This document shows, piece after piece, positions 11,146 to 23,737 of a stretch of 64,000 nucleotides of DNA (positions are counted from its first letter, which is position 1; every line of letters begins with the position of its first letter). The stretch lies in NCBI GenBank assembly GCA_003586115.2, contig QVOM02000072.1:1392361-1456360 (forward strand), given 5' to 3'. Under the pieces are notes generated by a model. That model saw nothing but the letters and a program-made list of their open reading frames with translations, made no database searches and was not told the origin of the DNA. Both the position numbers and the translations under genes were made by a program. This DNA is from Salvator merianae (Eukaryota > Chordata > Lepidosauria > Squamata > Teiidae).

Positions 11146-13678
11146 TAAGAAAGTAGCTGTAAGAGGCTTGGAGGTGATAGACTGAGGGCACTAGTACATT
11201 AAAGGCCAGTGAATGTATTTTGGAAGTACGTTATCTAGCCTTTAACGTGGATTCGGGTGCTAGTGTGGGAATGCCACTACTTCTAAGCTGCTTTTGAGCC
11301 ACTTTTATTACTGTGTGGATGCAGACAAAGATGAGATCTGTTTTTAAAGAGCGTCTGGAAGAACTGCCTGTGTTGAACTCCTTCCAGATAATATTCCAAC
11401 TTTAGCTTTATCAGTCTATCCTGCCCATATACATGAATCTCCAGTTCAAGATGATTCATTTAGTTGCGTGATTTTGTGTTTCGCGGAGGGGATGCTCTTA
11501 AAACCCTCCATGTGTTCTGAAGTCAGGAATGCTTTCTCTTTAGCTTACTTCAATTTTGGAGATAGAGGAGCAGTTCTAGAAGCTTTTGCTTCCAGGCAAA
11601 TCGTTCCTGGAAGTTTTGCTGCTGGCTACACTGGTGTTGGAAACTTGCAAGGTTTTGGATCTGGGTCAGGGTGCTCTCAGTAATTCTAGGGTTTCCTTCA
11701 TCCTCTTCCTTCATTTGGAGGGCACTCTGAAGAACAGAGGTGTCAGTTTCTTCTTATCCTATTTGGCTGTTGTATGGCTGGCAGGAGCACAATAAACTGG
11801 AACTCGTTATCCAGAACCTGGGGAAACCTCTGATGCAAAAGAGATGTGTTAGGAAGAATTCAGGAAAGGCAGAAATGAATTAGCGATGACCAGTCCTCCT
11901 TCAGATCACATGGCCTTTGAGAAATCACTTCGCAAGATTGCCTTGCCTTAAAGAGGATTGGGCCAGATCCAGTGCTTTTACCATGGTCCTGTCTATGTAC
12001 CGATTAAATTCTGTCATTTAATACAGCAGCTTTTTGCTCTTCTCTTCCCTCTTTGCTTGTTTTCCCTCAAGGGGCATCATTTCTTATTTTCCCAAGAAGA
12101 TGTGTCTGCCTGGGTAGAGGATGGGATGTGTAATATGCCATGAATAATGAATAACCTTGTGCAAGAAATAGTGTTGATCATGTGTAAAATCAATGTAGAA
12201 TATGGAATGAATGTTCCTTTGGAGGAAAGCTGAGGGGATTTCCCTTTCAAACACAGTTAAGAACTCACTGTTAAGATAGGGTTTATTTTCTTTTAAATCA
12301 AATGTATTATAGTTCAAATCTCTCATTTTCAACGCAGTTGAAACAGATAGAAAAATAGATAATGTAATCACTGTTCAACTGGTGGAATTCCATTTTTCCA
12401 GCTGGTCTTCTCATTTTCAGCACCGGTACATTGGGCATACTTTCACCTTTAATGCTTCCAGCATTACAGTGCCTCCTGAGATTATGGTAATTGGACGGTA
12501 TAAAAATCCAATAAATGTGTGAAAATAATTTTTTATGAGGCAGGAATTGGAGCAAGGTCACCTGTAAGCTTTGTAGAAGAATGAGGGCTTCAGTTTGGCT
12601 TTCTCTCTGTACAAAATCAAAAATGTTACCGACTGTGCTATCTTGGTTTATGATCAAAAATGGATTAAATATTAATAAATAAAAGGCATTATCAGAATAA
12701 ATCAGTCAGTGTGATGGAGAATGCATCTTTCTGCAAGAGGTGGGTTCCACCAACTTTGAAAAGCTCAGTGGTTTGCCCACTCCTAAAAAAGCCTTCCTGG
12801 ACCCAGGGGTTTATTTTAGTTTCCACACAAGGCAAGGTTATGGAGAGTGCAGTGGTTGTGCTGTTGCAGGTGTTCTTGGATGAAATATATTATCTGGATC
12901 CATTTCAATTTGGGTTCAACTCTGGGTTTGGGACAGAATCAGTTTTGGCCTCCCAGATGGATGACCTTCAACAGAAGAGAAACTAGATAGTCAATGGCAG
13001 ATCATATCTTTAAGGGTAGGTGATCACTGGTCAAGAAACCATGTTCTGCCCACTGGATGGGTCATGCGTTAGCACGCTGTGGAATAGTACACACACACCC
13101 TGTGGCCAGCGATCATCCAGCCTGTGCCTACGATCACTCACCCATAGAACTACGAGCCTCCACTGTTGGGAGTATAACTCTATCTATCCTGCTTCATCTC
13201 TGAGAAGCTTTGGACACAGTAGACCAGAGTGTCTTCCAGGATTGCCTGTGGAAGATGAAAGTGGGAAGAGCTGCCCTGTAGGGCTTTTGCTCTTACACAT
13301 AAGGTCAATCTCAGATAATAGTGTTGTATGATAGGCTGTGGTGCCACAGGACAATATTTTGTCTCCAACATTATTCAACATCTATTGTGAATCAACTGGG
13401 AGTGGTCATGAGGAGCTGTCAAATCCAGTGTCGTCAGTATACTCAACTCAGTCTTTTTCCATAGCATCTGAATTAGGAGCATCTGTGAGTATCCTGAATT
13501 GGTGTTTAAATGCAGTGATAGGATAGATGAGGACCAGCAAACAAACCAAGTCTGCTCAAGGTGGAGACTATATGAGTGGCTCATTCCTGGGTTCAGGAAT
13601 TGAGATCTTTCTTTTACAGGTAGGGTTCCACTTCCTCAGAAGGAATGGGTGCATAGTCTTAGGGTACTCCTAGAATCA

Positions 13679-14289
13679 TCGGGCCTTTTCGCACTGAGCT
13701 CGGTAGACCGTTCCCAGTAGTCGGCTTCGAACCGGAGAGGTTGGGGAACGCTCGGTGCCATTCGCACTCCCGGCCAGAGGAACGAACCCGAAGCTGACTA
13801 GCAGAGGGAACAGTGTGAATGGTAGCCGCTAGTTTGGTACCCACTTCGCACCCGCTTCGTACCCACTTCGCACTTTCACACCCACTTCGTACCCAGAGGG
13901 CTGGTTACGAAGCCTGCTTCGTAACGGCAGCTCAGCGGCCAAGCCCAAAGGGCTATTCCGGGTACGAAGATCGTACTGGGTTACGAAGCAGCGGAGCGGG
14001 GTACGAAAACTTCACACCCCGGATGCGAAGCAGCGGAGCGCACATGCGTAGCCGCGCCAGCTACGCCCAACGCCGAGGCAAACAGTGCGAAAGCACCATG
14101 CCTGATCTTCGCTCCATCGCGCAGGTCGGGATGAAGACATCTTTTTTGTTGTCTGGCCTTATCCAGCTTCAGGTTCGAATCGGGTACGGAGCGGTTCGGA
14201 TCGGGTGAGGCGTGCGCCCACGACAGTGCGAAAGCTCCGTTCCAGCGAACGGACAAGAATGGTCTACCGCTACAGTGTGAAAAGGCCCA
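13679..14289. mobile_element. GGGCC-type MITE, CpG-rich, with internal tandem repeats
   Basis: The ends GGGCCTTTTCGCACT and AGTGTGAAAAGGCCC are perfect inverted repeats apart from one base, and an ATC duplication flanks them. About 13838-13895 is a run of short degenerate units such as CACTTCGTACC. GTTACGAAGCCTGCTTCGTAAC nearby is a hairpin. CpG density is far above the surrounding LINE sequence, suggesting a recent insertion or one not yet depleted by CpG decay. Confidence 0.8.
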
Positions 14290-14395
14290 TCATTGTTATT
14301 GGAGGTCTAGGTGATTTTTGTGGCTAGAGGTGCTTATTACCAGCTCCAGCTGATTTAGCAGCTGTGCCCCCAATGGACAGGGATAGCCTGGATAC

Positions 14396-14559
14396 GAATA
14401 AGAACATAAGAGAAGCCCTGCTTAATCGGGCCACAACCCACCTAGTCCAGCATCCTGCCTCACACAGTGGCCCACCGGTTGCTTCTGGGCATTCTCAAGC
14501 AGAAGACAAAGGGAAAACTTTCACCTGCTCTCAACTCTCTGCAGATGGTCTTTAGAGGC
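14396..14559 (-). mobile_element. CR1 LINE 3' end inserted in L2
   Basis: The start AAGAACATAAGAGAAGCCCT, the GCATCCTGCCTCACACAGTGG block and CACCTGCTCTCAACTCTC reproduce the antisense 3' UTR of the CR1 copies at 6412, 28570 and 63871. Confidence 0.85.
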
Positions 14560-15804
14560 AGTGTCTTACGCACTGGTCACTTAATATTAAGATAATTGTA
14601 TTGTGGCCTTTGTGAGGCTACCTTTGTACATATTGTGGAAGCTGCAACTGATACAGAATGTGGAAGCCAGGTTGTTGAGTGGGTTCCTGATTGTACATAT
14701 GCTATACATTGGTTACCTGTTAGCTCCTGGGCCAGATTCAGTGTGTTATCTTCATTATGCCGAATATTATACTGTATAATGCCCTAAACAACTTGGGATC
14801 AGGCTACTTAATAGACCACATCACTTATAGACTTGTAAGATCACTCAGAGCATCAGATGAGAGACAATGAGAGAAGCAGAAAGAAAATTTGAGGTGCATA
14901 GTGCCAGAATTGTAAAGATTGATAATAAAAGCTTTTTCAAATACATTAGAAGCAGGAAGCTAGCCTGGGAGGTTAACCCTCGGATGATGATGTGGGAGCC
15001 AAAGGTGTGGGGACAGGAGAAAGGGAAATTGTAGAGAAGCTGAGGGAATTGTTTGCTTCTGTCTTCACAGAAGACAGTTTTGAGCAGACCCCTAAGTCTG
15101 AGCTCTGATTTGCAGGAAGGGAACTGAGGCATATTGTGATAAGAAGAGAAGATGTGGCAGGTCTTACTGAAAAACTAAACATGAACAAATAACCAGGGCC
15201 TGGCACCATCCACTGAACAGTTATAACAGAGCTCAAAGCTGTGATTGTGGACCTCCTAACAAAAAATAAGCAGCTTGTCACTTTATTCTGCTTCCGTAGT
15301 TGAGGAAGGGGGTTAATGCAACTCCAATTTAAAAACAAGACCCTGGAAATTATAGACCTGTTGTCTTAATATTTGTTCCAGGGAAGATGGTGAAAACCAT
15401 TATTAAAGATAAAGCTACTAAATATTTGGAGGTAGTGGCTTTTTATCCAAATGGCTTCTATAAGGGAAAGTACTGTGTAACTAATGTGTGTTAACAAACA
15501 TGTAGGCAAGGGTGATCCAGTTGATGTTATGTAAAAAGCGTTTGATAAAGTCTCTCATGAAAGACTTTTCTGTAAGCTTAACTGTAATGGAATAAAATGA
15601 ACAAGCAATGGACTAAGGAGTAGAAAACAGAGAGGAGGCGTAAATGGACGTTTCACACGTTAGGGAGAGGTAATAAGTGGGGTCATCCAGGGTTTTATCC
15701 TAGGTCTGGTGCTTTATACTGTAATTAGAAATGATCTGAAAGTTGGCTTGACTGGTGGAATACCAGGTTTGCTGGTGACACCAAATTGTTCAGAGTGGTA
15801 AAAA

Positions 15805-15991
15805 TCAGCGGCGGCCGCCGGCTTTAAGCCTTGGTGTTCGTGCCCCGCAGCCATTTGCGGGGCCTCCGGGCCTCCATACTGCCTCAGCAGGTCCTGCTGA
15901 GGCAGTACGGAGGCCCGGAGGCCCCGCAAACGGCCATGGCGCGTTTCCCATGGGGTGCGAACACCAAGAGTTAAAGCTGCCGGCCACTGCT
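15805..15991. mobile_element. hAT-like palindromic MITE with 8-bp target duplication
   Basis: GGTAAAAA flanks both sides (15797-15804 and 15992-15999, perfect). The ends mirror each other (TCAGCGGCGGCCGCCGG against CTGCCGGCCACTGCT). The middle is a hairpin with 38-base arms (15854-15891 and 15893-15930), one mismatch and a one-base loop. Eight-base duplications are the hallmark of hAT elements. The interrupted LINE reads correctly across the empty site. Confidence 0.85.
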
Positions 15992-16504
15992 GGTAAAAAC
16001 AACAAGGGGTTGCAAAGACCTTCATAAAGACCTCTGCACATTGGGGGACTAGGCATCAAAACGACAGACTCCATTCAATGTGAACAAGTGGAAAGTGATA
16101 TACGTTGGACCTAAAAATCCTAACTGGTGTACTCGTATAAACTACAAGGTCAATAACATGTTAGGGATAGTAAAAAATGGTAATGAAAACAGAGGTCCTA
16201 ATATCATAATGCTCTTATATAAATTGATGATGTGATTGCATCAGGAATACTGTGTACAGTTTTGGCCACTGCATCTTAGAAAGGATATAGCAGAATTGAA
16301 GAAGGTTCAGGAGAGGGCAATTAAGATGATGAAGGAGCTGGAGGAGGTTCCCTATGAGGAAATATTGCAGTGTCTGAGACTTTTTTAATATAGAAAGGAG
16401 ATAAGTGAAAGGAGACATGAATGAGGTGTATAAAATTATGCATGGCATGGACAAAGTGACCAGGAAGAAATTTTTCTCCCTTTTCTAAAACACTAGAAGC
16501 AGAG

Positions 16505-16640
16505 ACCACCCAATTTATTACATTCATTTTTTATTTCATTACATTTGCATCCCAACCTTCATCAAAAGGTCACAGCACCCAGTAAAATAACATTCATTAA
16601 AACAGGTTAAAAACACATAAAAATGAAGCAGAATCTTGGA
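16505..16640 (-). mobile_element. L2-like 3' tail inside the CR1 LINE
   Basis: TTTATTTCATTACATTTGCA then CCCAACCTTCATCAAAAGGTC and CAGCACCCAGTAAAATAAC resemble the minus-strand L2 3' end at 4443-4590. The sides are CR1 3' UTR sequence. Confidence 0.55.
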
Positions 16641-17639
16641 AATTTCAGGACAGACAAAAGGATCTCTCTCTCTTTCTCTCTTTTTTTTTTTTTTTTAACA
16701 TAATACGTTATTAAACTTTGGAATGCATGATTATGGGATGAGAGGTTGGCCACCAAGCCTGAATGGTTTGAAAAAAGGTGTGGACCAATTTATGAAAATC
16801 AGGGCTATTAATAGCTATTAACTACAGGAAGTGGTATACCATCAATGGTGAGCTGCCAGGAGACTGCAAGCAGTGCAAGCTGTGTGCTCATGTTCCTTGT
16901 GCCGTTGTTTGTCCCCTGCAGGAGCAGACTGCTGGGCTAGATGGGCCATGGTTCCAATTTAGTGGAGCTTTTCTTATGTTTTTAGGTGGCATCCTCCTGT
17001 GGGTTCCACAAATTACAGAATGTCATCTACCAGTTGCTCACAGCTGGGCCTTCTCTTCTGTGGCGCTTATCTTCTGAAATATTCTTCCCTCATGCTAACA
17101 TAGGGTATGTTCAGACACGTCCTTTTGGATGTGCCCAGGGTGCATTTGTGACTCGAAAGAACAAGCCTAAAATATAAAAGAACACTTTGCCTCATTCTGA
17201 AGACTCTCCTTGTGCGCCCCTTTTGCAGATGGAAATAAATGATTCTCAGGTTGAGTTGCAGTTTGGAATGGATGGGGTGGGAGGCCATGAGGCTCCTGTA
17301 GCCAGTAGCAGCCTACTCCTGCCGATGACCAATCAGGTCTATCGAAAATTGGGCCATCAGCCAGTCAGATCTGGAGGGGAGGACATGAGGCACAGAAGGT
17401 GACGGGAGCTGGGGAGGTAAGAAAGAAGCTTATTTATTTTTAAAATGTGTGTGATACACTTATTTTTAGCGTGTCTGCAGATGGGGCACTCCATCAAAGA
17501 ATGCCCCAAAACTGCTCTGCATAATCACACCCATATTCTAGGCACCTGCTGAAGATGCGTATTTTTTTTTCTATTATATATTATATATGTATATATTCTC
17601 ATCTGGGCCATTTCAGTGTAAATAATTCTTCCTTCCCCA

Positions 17640-17780
17640 CCTGCTGTTTTTAATTGTGTTTTATGTAGACTTTTTGTTTTATTTATTTTAAAATTTTTGT
17701 GTCTGGTTGTGTTTATTCTTCTTGTTAACTGCCTTGGATTTTTAAATAAGAAATGGCATGCATGTATTTTAAATAAATAA
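17640..17780 (+). mobile_element. Possible L2-like 3' tail
   Basis: TTAACTGCCTTGGATTTTTA followed by TTTTAAATAAATAACAAAT has the layout of an L2 3' end. There is no coding support, so the call is weak. Confidence 0.35.
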
Positions 17781-19290
17781 CAAATGCTCCACATAATGTC
17801 CAAATTGAGACCTGTCAGCTGTTTCATAGTAAACTTTCTTTTTAAAATATGCGACAGGATTGTAGCACCAGTGCAGTTTTGTTGTAGAACAGGGTTTACA
17901 AAGAAGGAACCCATCATATCTGCCAAGTCTATTCACATCTAGAATCAAATATACAGTGGTCCGACAATACCTGAAGGACTAGAAGTTCCGTGTCTCTTTT
18001 CTTAGGGTTTGTCACCTTTTCTTCGGGTTTTTCATCTGTGTAGTAATAAATGATTTTCTTAAACTGCAGCATCTCTACAATATTCTTCTGTAAACAAAGT
18101 AACTAGAATATAAAACTGCCCAAGAAACTATATTACTACTATGCTTTCTTGTCCTATCTGGTGGCATATAATTTTCCAACAAAACAATGACTTTAAGAAT
18201 TAGGGGGCATAAAAAGCCTGTATCTAAAAGGTAAACAAAAAAAGGAGATCAAGATGTGAAATTTCTGGAGAAATGGCCTAATTTAGTCAGGATTTGGGGT
18301 GCTGCTCTGCAGTTGAAAGCATTGGGGCAAAAAATGTCTCGCAGGGTCTTTCCACATGTACCAGCATCCTGGTGTAGTTCTAGGACTAGATGGGTTCTGG
18401 GCCTCTCTCTTCCTCACTCTAGTGCGGAACAGAGAGGCCACGCCCCTTGCTAGCTCGGTATATCTGCCTCACATAGAATGTTTACTGGTTTAGGCAGCCC
18501 AAAAGGGCCACCTAGATTGGGAAATGTTTACCATTGTCCCACTCATGAGTAAACTAGCCCAGGAGGCATGTGGAAGGGTGGGTTAGCAGGGGAAACCATT
18601 TTGGGAGTGCACAAAATAGCACCATGAAAATGGGTCTCCTGAGAGACTGCAAGACCCGTAACATTGGTTCCTGACCTTCAGAGCCTCGCGGCAAGTGGAA
18701 GAGCAGCATAAGGTCTGTCTCAGAACAGGCCGTCCCAAGTATGGATGGCCTTGTTCTGGAACAGGTGGACCATTCCCACTGGAGTGGCCCAGACCAGGTA
18801 AGTACAGAAATGCCCATAGACTTCCTCCTGATCTTCTAGTGCTTTACATTTGAATTTGTTTAGAGTCATTTGCTATGCTGAAATACTTCAACATAAATTT
18901 GTGTGCTTATTATTATATATTTTGGAGGTGCATTAAATCCCCAAAATCTCACAGGAGTGTACACAGCAAAATCTCCTGGCAATAATTACATCAAGACATC
19001 AGTGGAATCCAGAATGATCCAGCATTAAAATAGTCACATTGGAATTTGACTTGGAAGTAAAACACTTTTGTCCTTGCTTAAAGAATTGTCCTACACACAT
19101 TGCTCTGGAAATAATGGTGTAATTCTGAGAACACAGTCACGTCAGAAAGTCACATATGCAAGGTACAGACTGTACACGTGTCTAGCGAAGAATGTGGAGC
19201 CACAAAAGAGAATCCCAAGCATTATTTCTTGTTGTTTTTCTTGACAGACTCGTGGCTTAGACAGTGGATTGTATCTGACTATCAACCTTT

Positions 19291-19653
19291 GGGCCTTTCT
19301 GCATTTTGAAGGCTGGAGCAGTCTGGAACTGGGCTTCTAGCACTTGCAGCGTGAATGATGGCTGCCTGCCATGACAGCAGCCATGGAAACATCTGGACAC
19401 TGCCATGGTGACTGGGATGCAACACGTGAGTGCACAGCTGCCGCTGTGGTGTGCAATTGCACAGCTGTGTCATGGCCTGCAGCATTCGCACCCTGCAGTA
19501 GGTGTGAACGCTATGTACCAGGAGCAATCCAGCTGCTAGTAGTAGTCAGCAGTGTCTGCAGATGCTCCCAGTTGCTAAGGCCTCCGCAAAATGCAGATGC
19601 ACTGTGCTAGTGAGTGAGTGGATGCTTACTAGCACTAAAGTGTGAACAGGCCC
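19291..19653. mobile_element. GGGCC-type multi-hairpin MITE
   Basis: Left end GGGCCTTTCTGCATTTTG and right end AAGTGTGAACAGGCCC. Family blocks CATTCGCACCCTGCAGTAGG and CAGGAGCAATCCAGCTGCT are visible. The flanks are TTT and TCT. Confidence 0.7.
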
Positions 19654-20400
19654 TCTTTCCCCTCTGCTTTGTCCACAGTTAGATGTTTGCCTACAGTTTC
19701 CCCCAAGGTGTAAAATTGTGTTGAGTGTGCCTTCTTAGAGCAGGAAAGCTTAACTTGCATAATAAAGCATTGCATAATAAACAATGGAATCTGCAACATG
19801 ATATTTAAAATGCAATCTGGGGACAATCCAATCCCATCTAGATTGGATGGACACCCTTCTTGTGGTAATCGGAAGTGGGTTGTGCCTATTGTTAAAACTT
19901 TGTCTCATGCAACTTATACAAGAATGCAATGGTACATTTTGGAGTATATTAAGAGCAGGGATAACTCTGTTCTATGTGTTTCTGCTAAAGTCATCATTTT
20001 TTGTGTTCTTCAAGGGGCACTGAGAGCTAAACTCTGTGTGCATGTACATGTGTGGACACTCACTTTGGAAATGACTCATCCTTTGCTGCTGAAATCACTA
20101 AATTGTGTCGAGAAGAGATCTGTCTCATCTCTCCACTGCTGAGACTTTTAATCTTCCATTTCCATTGCTGTTAAGATATGGGGTGTTTCAGCCTTGGATC
20201 CCCCAGTTTTCCAGGATACAGTTAGCTGACTTAGCATATTAATCATACAGTCACAATGTTCTACTTGGCTAGCCTGAGGGGGTATAGCTGAGTGATTATT
20301 TCCAAGTTTTTGGGTCCACTTCCCTACAAGTACTGGTCTACCAGAGTGCTGGAAACTTAGTCTGACCCAAAGTTACATAGCCCTCCTGAATGAGTGCTCT

Positions 20401-20430
20401 GTGTGTGTGCGCGCGTGCATGTGTGTGTGG
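20401..20430. repeat. TG/CG simple repeat
   Basis: An imperfect alternating purine-pyrimidine run (GTGTGTGTGCGCGCGTGCAT and on), of a kind that can adopt Z-DNA. Confidence 0.85.
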
Positions 20431-21984
20431 TGCCCTGGAAGACATTCCTGACCTTTGAACATGACCCTGAACCAAAGACTTTGGAGATGTACTATAGCCC
20501 TCTCTTTCCATTTTCCCACTTCTTTCCCTTTTCAAAGTAAAGTTGGTCTTTCACCATTTAAAGGAGGAAAGGGGACTTGAACTGGGGAAGTCATGGGGAT
20601 AATTGATTTATAGGTGGAAAGGTGAAGGTATTATTGCTCTCCGCCACTGCTTCCCAGTTGTTTCAGTGGGCATTTCTAGCTTAACTGTGAAATAGAGTTC
20701 CACAGCTCTGTTTAGTAATACAACCCAATTGACTGATTTTTTCCTTGTATTTGTCCAGTCAAACCCCAGTTCTCCAATTCTTACTCCTAGCTTATCACTT
20801 CCATTATTGTTCTTAGAATTATACTTGTCACTTGCCGTCGGAGTTGCCTGCTATTTGTAGCTAAGACTGTGTCCAGACAGGGTATAAAACCTGGGATTAT
20901 CCCAGCACATGTGTCTGTGGCAATCACAACATAGTCCCTGGATGTTGGGGTGAAATTCCCACACTACCATTATTGCAGGAAAATCAGTTTACCTATAAAT
21001 TGAGAGGACTTACTTTGTCTGGAAGCCTGCTCGCATGATCTGCCATCTTGGAAATGGCCTCCACACATGTGCGGGACCAAATTGGGCCAAAAATGCTGGT
21101 CTGCATGCATGTGGGGCAGTGATCGCGCACTTCCAGTTATTTCGTTCCATTGAAATACCGGATGTATGTGCCACACGACTGAGGGAGCAAGTGTCCATAC
21201 AGGTAAGAGTCTCTGCTTATCCCATGCTGTTGCCCTGCCATCTAGGCAACATATAATAATTCTGGAAGCACTTTACTCTGGGATATTGTTGATGATTTAA
21301 TCAGGTAATGTCTGTAGGCAGCCTCTGTTTCCCCAATATTTATTTTGTTTCTATAAATAAAAGTTGCTGTATGGGTTTTGCTCTGCTTAAATAAAAACTA
21401 CTGTATCCAACTTAGCCTTGGTCAGTCACTTTCCGCTCTCTAAGCATCAGTTGCCAGCAACTTGACTGTTAAACCAAACCTCTAGTTCTAAAGATCCCTT
21501 ATCTCTGGGCACAGGCAGAGTGCCAGAACACTTTGTGCAACAACATATGCATAAGATGGGTATTTGTCTAGGAAAAATTTGAAGGACTGTTATACTAATG
21601 TAATGCATAGTACAATACTATTATTGATTCCATATTACCTTGAGTCCCCAACATGGTGCTTGTGGAAGTGAGTGATGTGGCATGGCTTTCCCTGGCACTC
21701 TGGCAACATAATGGTCATCTGGAAGATTTCTCCATAGGAAAGTTTCTTCTCACTCTTGCGCTCTCCTAAAATATAAACATCCCCCCCACATCAGTTGTAA
21801 ACTCTTCACTTTTCAGAGCTATCCAAAGGCAACATTTTCATTCATTTTTTTTAGGAGGGTTGTTTTAATTAAATAAGTAAAAGAAAGAAAACAACAACAG
21901 ACACAAGTAGTTGCAGTTTCTTCTGTTGTAATGTAAAACAATCCAAAAACTGTATTTGTTTTTGATCCAGCTTTTATATATACA

Positions 21985-22020
<36 letters not shown>

Positions 22021-22021
22021 A
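21985..22021. repeat. (ATCT)n microsatellite
   Basis: About nine consecutive ATCT units follow an AT-rich lead. Confidence 0.95.
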
Positions 22022-22832
22022 TCTTTATATTTTTTGCAAAAGGTACTAGCTCATAAATTAGTTGCCATAATTTACTTTCCTGTGCATTGCTCATACATAC
22101 AGTGCAAAGCAGTAATATCAGTTGTCTTAAACTACAGGAAGAAGGAGCACTTTTCAAGTCAGTTGTCTGCATTACTTGAAGAAAACTTACTTTGAAGATT
22201 TAAGACAAAATCTGCACAAGGGCTTCCTGGCAATGCTCCAAATAGAGTGCTACCAGGAATCTCCATAAAGAAGAATGTTGCATGAATAATGCTTTTCAAA
22301 GCGGATGGACTCTTCACACCCCAGGGGAGTTATTACACCCACTTGCAATTGACTGCACACTAGAAGGCGATAATGGCAGGACGGTGATTGGCTGAATACA
22401 GGTCAGTGTGGACTGCATCATGCCAACACACCAACTCACCTGCAAGAGAACAGGTTTGACGCTGTGCTCTGGCAGTTGAGTTACAGTGCCATAAGGGTAC
22501 CATGTGGATCCTACCATAGTGTTAGAGATTTTACTCTACTTGATATAAATGAAGTCACAGATTCCACAGTTTGCTATAGCTGTAATTCCCACTATCAGCT
22601 AATCATTTGGGAATAAGCAAGTTTAGACAAATATTTCTGGTGGTCAAGTAGAAAAAGAAAGGGTATATTAAAAGGCTGCAGTATAGATTTCCCACTTACA
22701 AGCCCTTCCCCCAGCTCCATTTTATATCATCTGGATGGTAATGTGACTTTAACACAGACGAAGACCTATTCAGAAAAAGAAAGCAAAACACCTTGAGATC
22801 AGTTCAGGTCAAGGTTGCTGTCATCCAGACTT

Positions 22833-23007
22833 GGGCCCTTTCTGCACTTGGACTTATTCCAGATTGTATCTCAGAATAGGGACCTGCCATCTGCATGCTA
22901 GTGCAGACTATGGTATGCCTTGGGCAAGACCTTTCATAGCTTGCACTAGCATGTGGATGGCTTATTCTGGGATATAATCCACAATAAGGCCAAGTGCAGA
23001 AAGGGTC
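22833..23007. mobile_element. Short palindromic MITE (CTTATTCCAGATTGTATCTC type)
   Basis: Left end GGGCCCTTTCTGCACTTGG and right end CCAAGTGCAGAAAGGGTC. Between them TTCCAGATTGTATCTCAGAA is mirrored by TTCTGGGATATAATCCACAA, and CTGCATGCTAGTGCA is mirrored by TGCACTAGCATGTGG. The element is essentially one long hairpin. Confidence 0.8.
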
Positions 23008-23300
23008 TATGACTCCTGTTGAGGTCTGGCATGGAATGTTAAGAGTTATAGGGAAAAAAGCAGAAAAGGAAAAACGAAGGGTTTATATAAGACCTGGGTC
23101 TTCTGGTGTTTATATTGCATTGTTGATCCAATTTATTGAGAACTGTGCTTTGGAATACTTTGAGAGTTGTAGTTCAGGAACATCTGGAGGGCTGGAGTTG
23201 GGCACAACTGGTCCAAGTAGCAAGAGTGCCAAGTCACATTTTCTTGGGCATGCTGTTTGGCATGACTTAACCTTCTGGTATGTTTTTTGGTCCAATTCAA

Positions 23301-23737
23301 GGGCCTGTTTGCACTTTTCAGTAATGAGCATGCAGACGCTCACTAGTGAGGTGAATCTGCACTCATGATGGGGAGCGGGCTACAGCTGCTCCTGATTGTT
23401 ACTTGCTGCAGTGCACAAAATTGTGCTCCAGAGCTGTACTGGGAACAGTTGAACCGCTCCTGGTACACAGCGTTCACACCTTCTTCTGGGTGCAAACACG
23501 GCATGGCATGGCTGCAGCTGTGTAGTCACACCACGTCCCTGATTGCCATGGCAGCAGCCAGATGTTTCCCTGGCGGCTGTTATGGCGGGGCAGCCAGCAT
23601 TCACACTGCAAGTGTTGGAAACCCATTGCCAGGGTGTTCCAGCCCTCACAATGTGAATGGCTCTCACACCGTGAGATCTGTTCCACCATGGAATGTTCAC
23701 TTGAGAATATTCCATGGTGAAAAGTGCGGAAACGCCC
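23301..23737. mobile_element. GGGCC-type multi-hairpin MITE
   Basis: The left end is GGGCCTGTTTGCACTTTTC and the right end AAAAGTGCGGAAACGCCC. Inside are the CACAAAATTGTGCTCC hairpin and a TTCCACCATGGAATG hairpin. ACACCTTCTTCTGGGTGCAA and the CAGCATTCACACTGCAAGTG block match the sister copies. Confidence 0.78.

Larger units (their letters stand above)
12700..14845 (+). mobile_element. L2 LINE, 5'-truncated, interrupted twice
   Basis: Degraded reverse-transcriptase blocks appear in order. SSVVCPLLKKPSWTQGF and YYLDPFQFGFNSGFGTES lie near 12760-12940. VPQDNILSPTLFNIY lies near 13340. C-terminal YCGLCEATFV...HWLPVSSWARFSVL lies near 14595-14750. Stops and frameshifts show it is long dead. A GGGCC-type MITE (13679-14289) and an antisense CR1 3' end (14396-14559) sit inside it, and the L2 reading resumes after each. 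Confidence 0.8.
14850..16990 (+). mobile_element. CR1 LINE, long degraded copy carrying two insertions
   Basis: Conserved CR1 ORF2 blocks are visible in order though broken by stops: AFSNTLEAGS-type RNA-binding/linker region near 14940, a GNYRPV-like turn near 15345 with GKMVKTIIKDK after it, and AFDKVSHERLF near 15540. DDTKLFRVVK near 15780 resumes at 16000 as QQGVAKTFIKTSAH and GHCILERI near 16270. The 3' UTR runs through GGACAGACAAAAGGATCTC to GCTTTTCTTATGTTTTT at 16985. A hAT-like MITE (15805-15991) and an L2-like tail (about 16505-16640) interrupt it. Confidence 0.78.

Noticed and set aside
12711..12986. A 91-codon plus-strand frame with a clear protein-like sequence
   Set aside because: It is L2 LINE reverse transcriptase, broken by stops on both sides.
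13838..13895. Short spaced repeats resembling a CRISPR array
   Set aside because: The units are degenerate, about 10-12 bases long with no spacers, and lie inside a MITE in a vertebrate genome.
20278..20340. Weak tRNA-like match (GGGGGTATAGCTGAGTG with GGGTCCACTTCCC)
   Set aside because: The B box is poor and no SINE body follows. It could be a very old SINE but cannot be supported.
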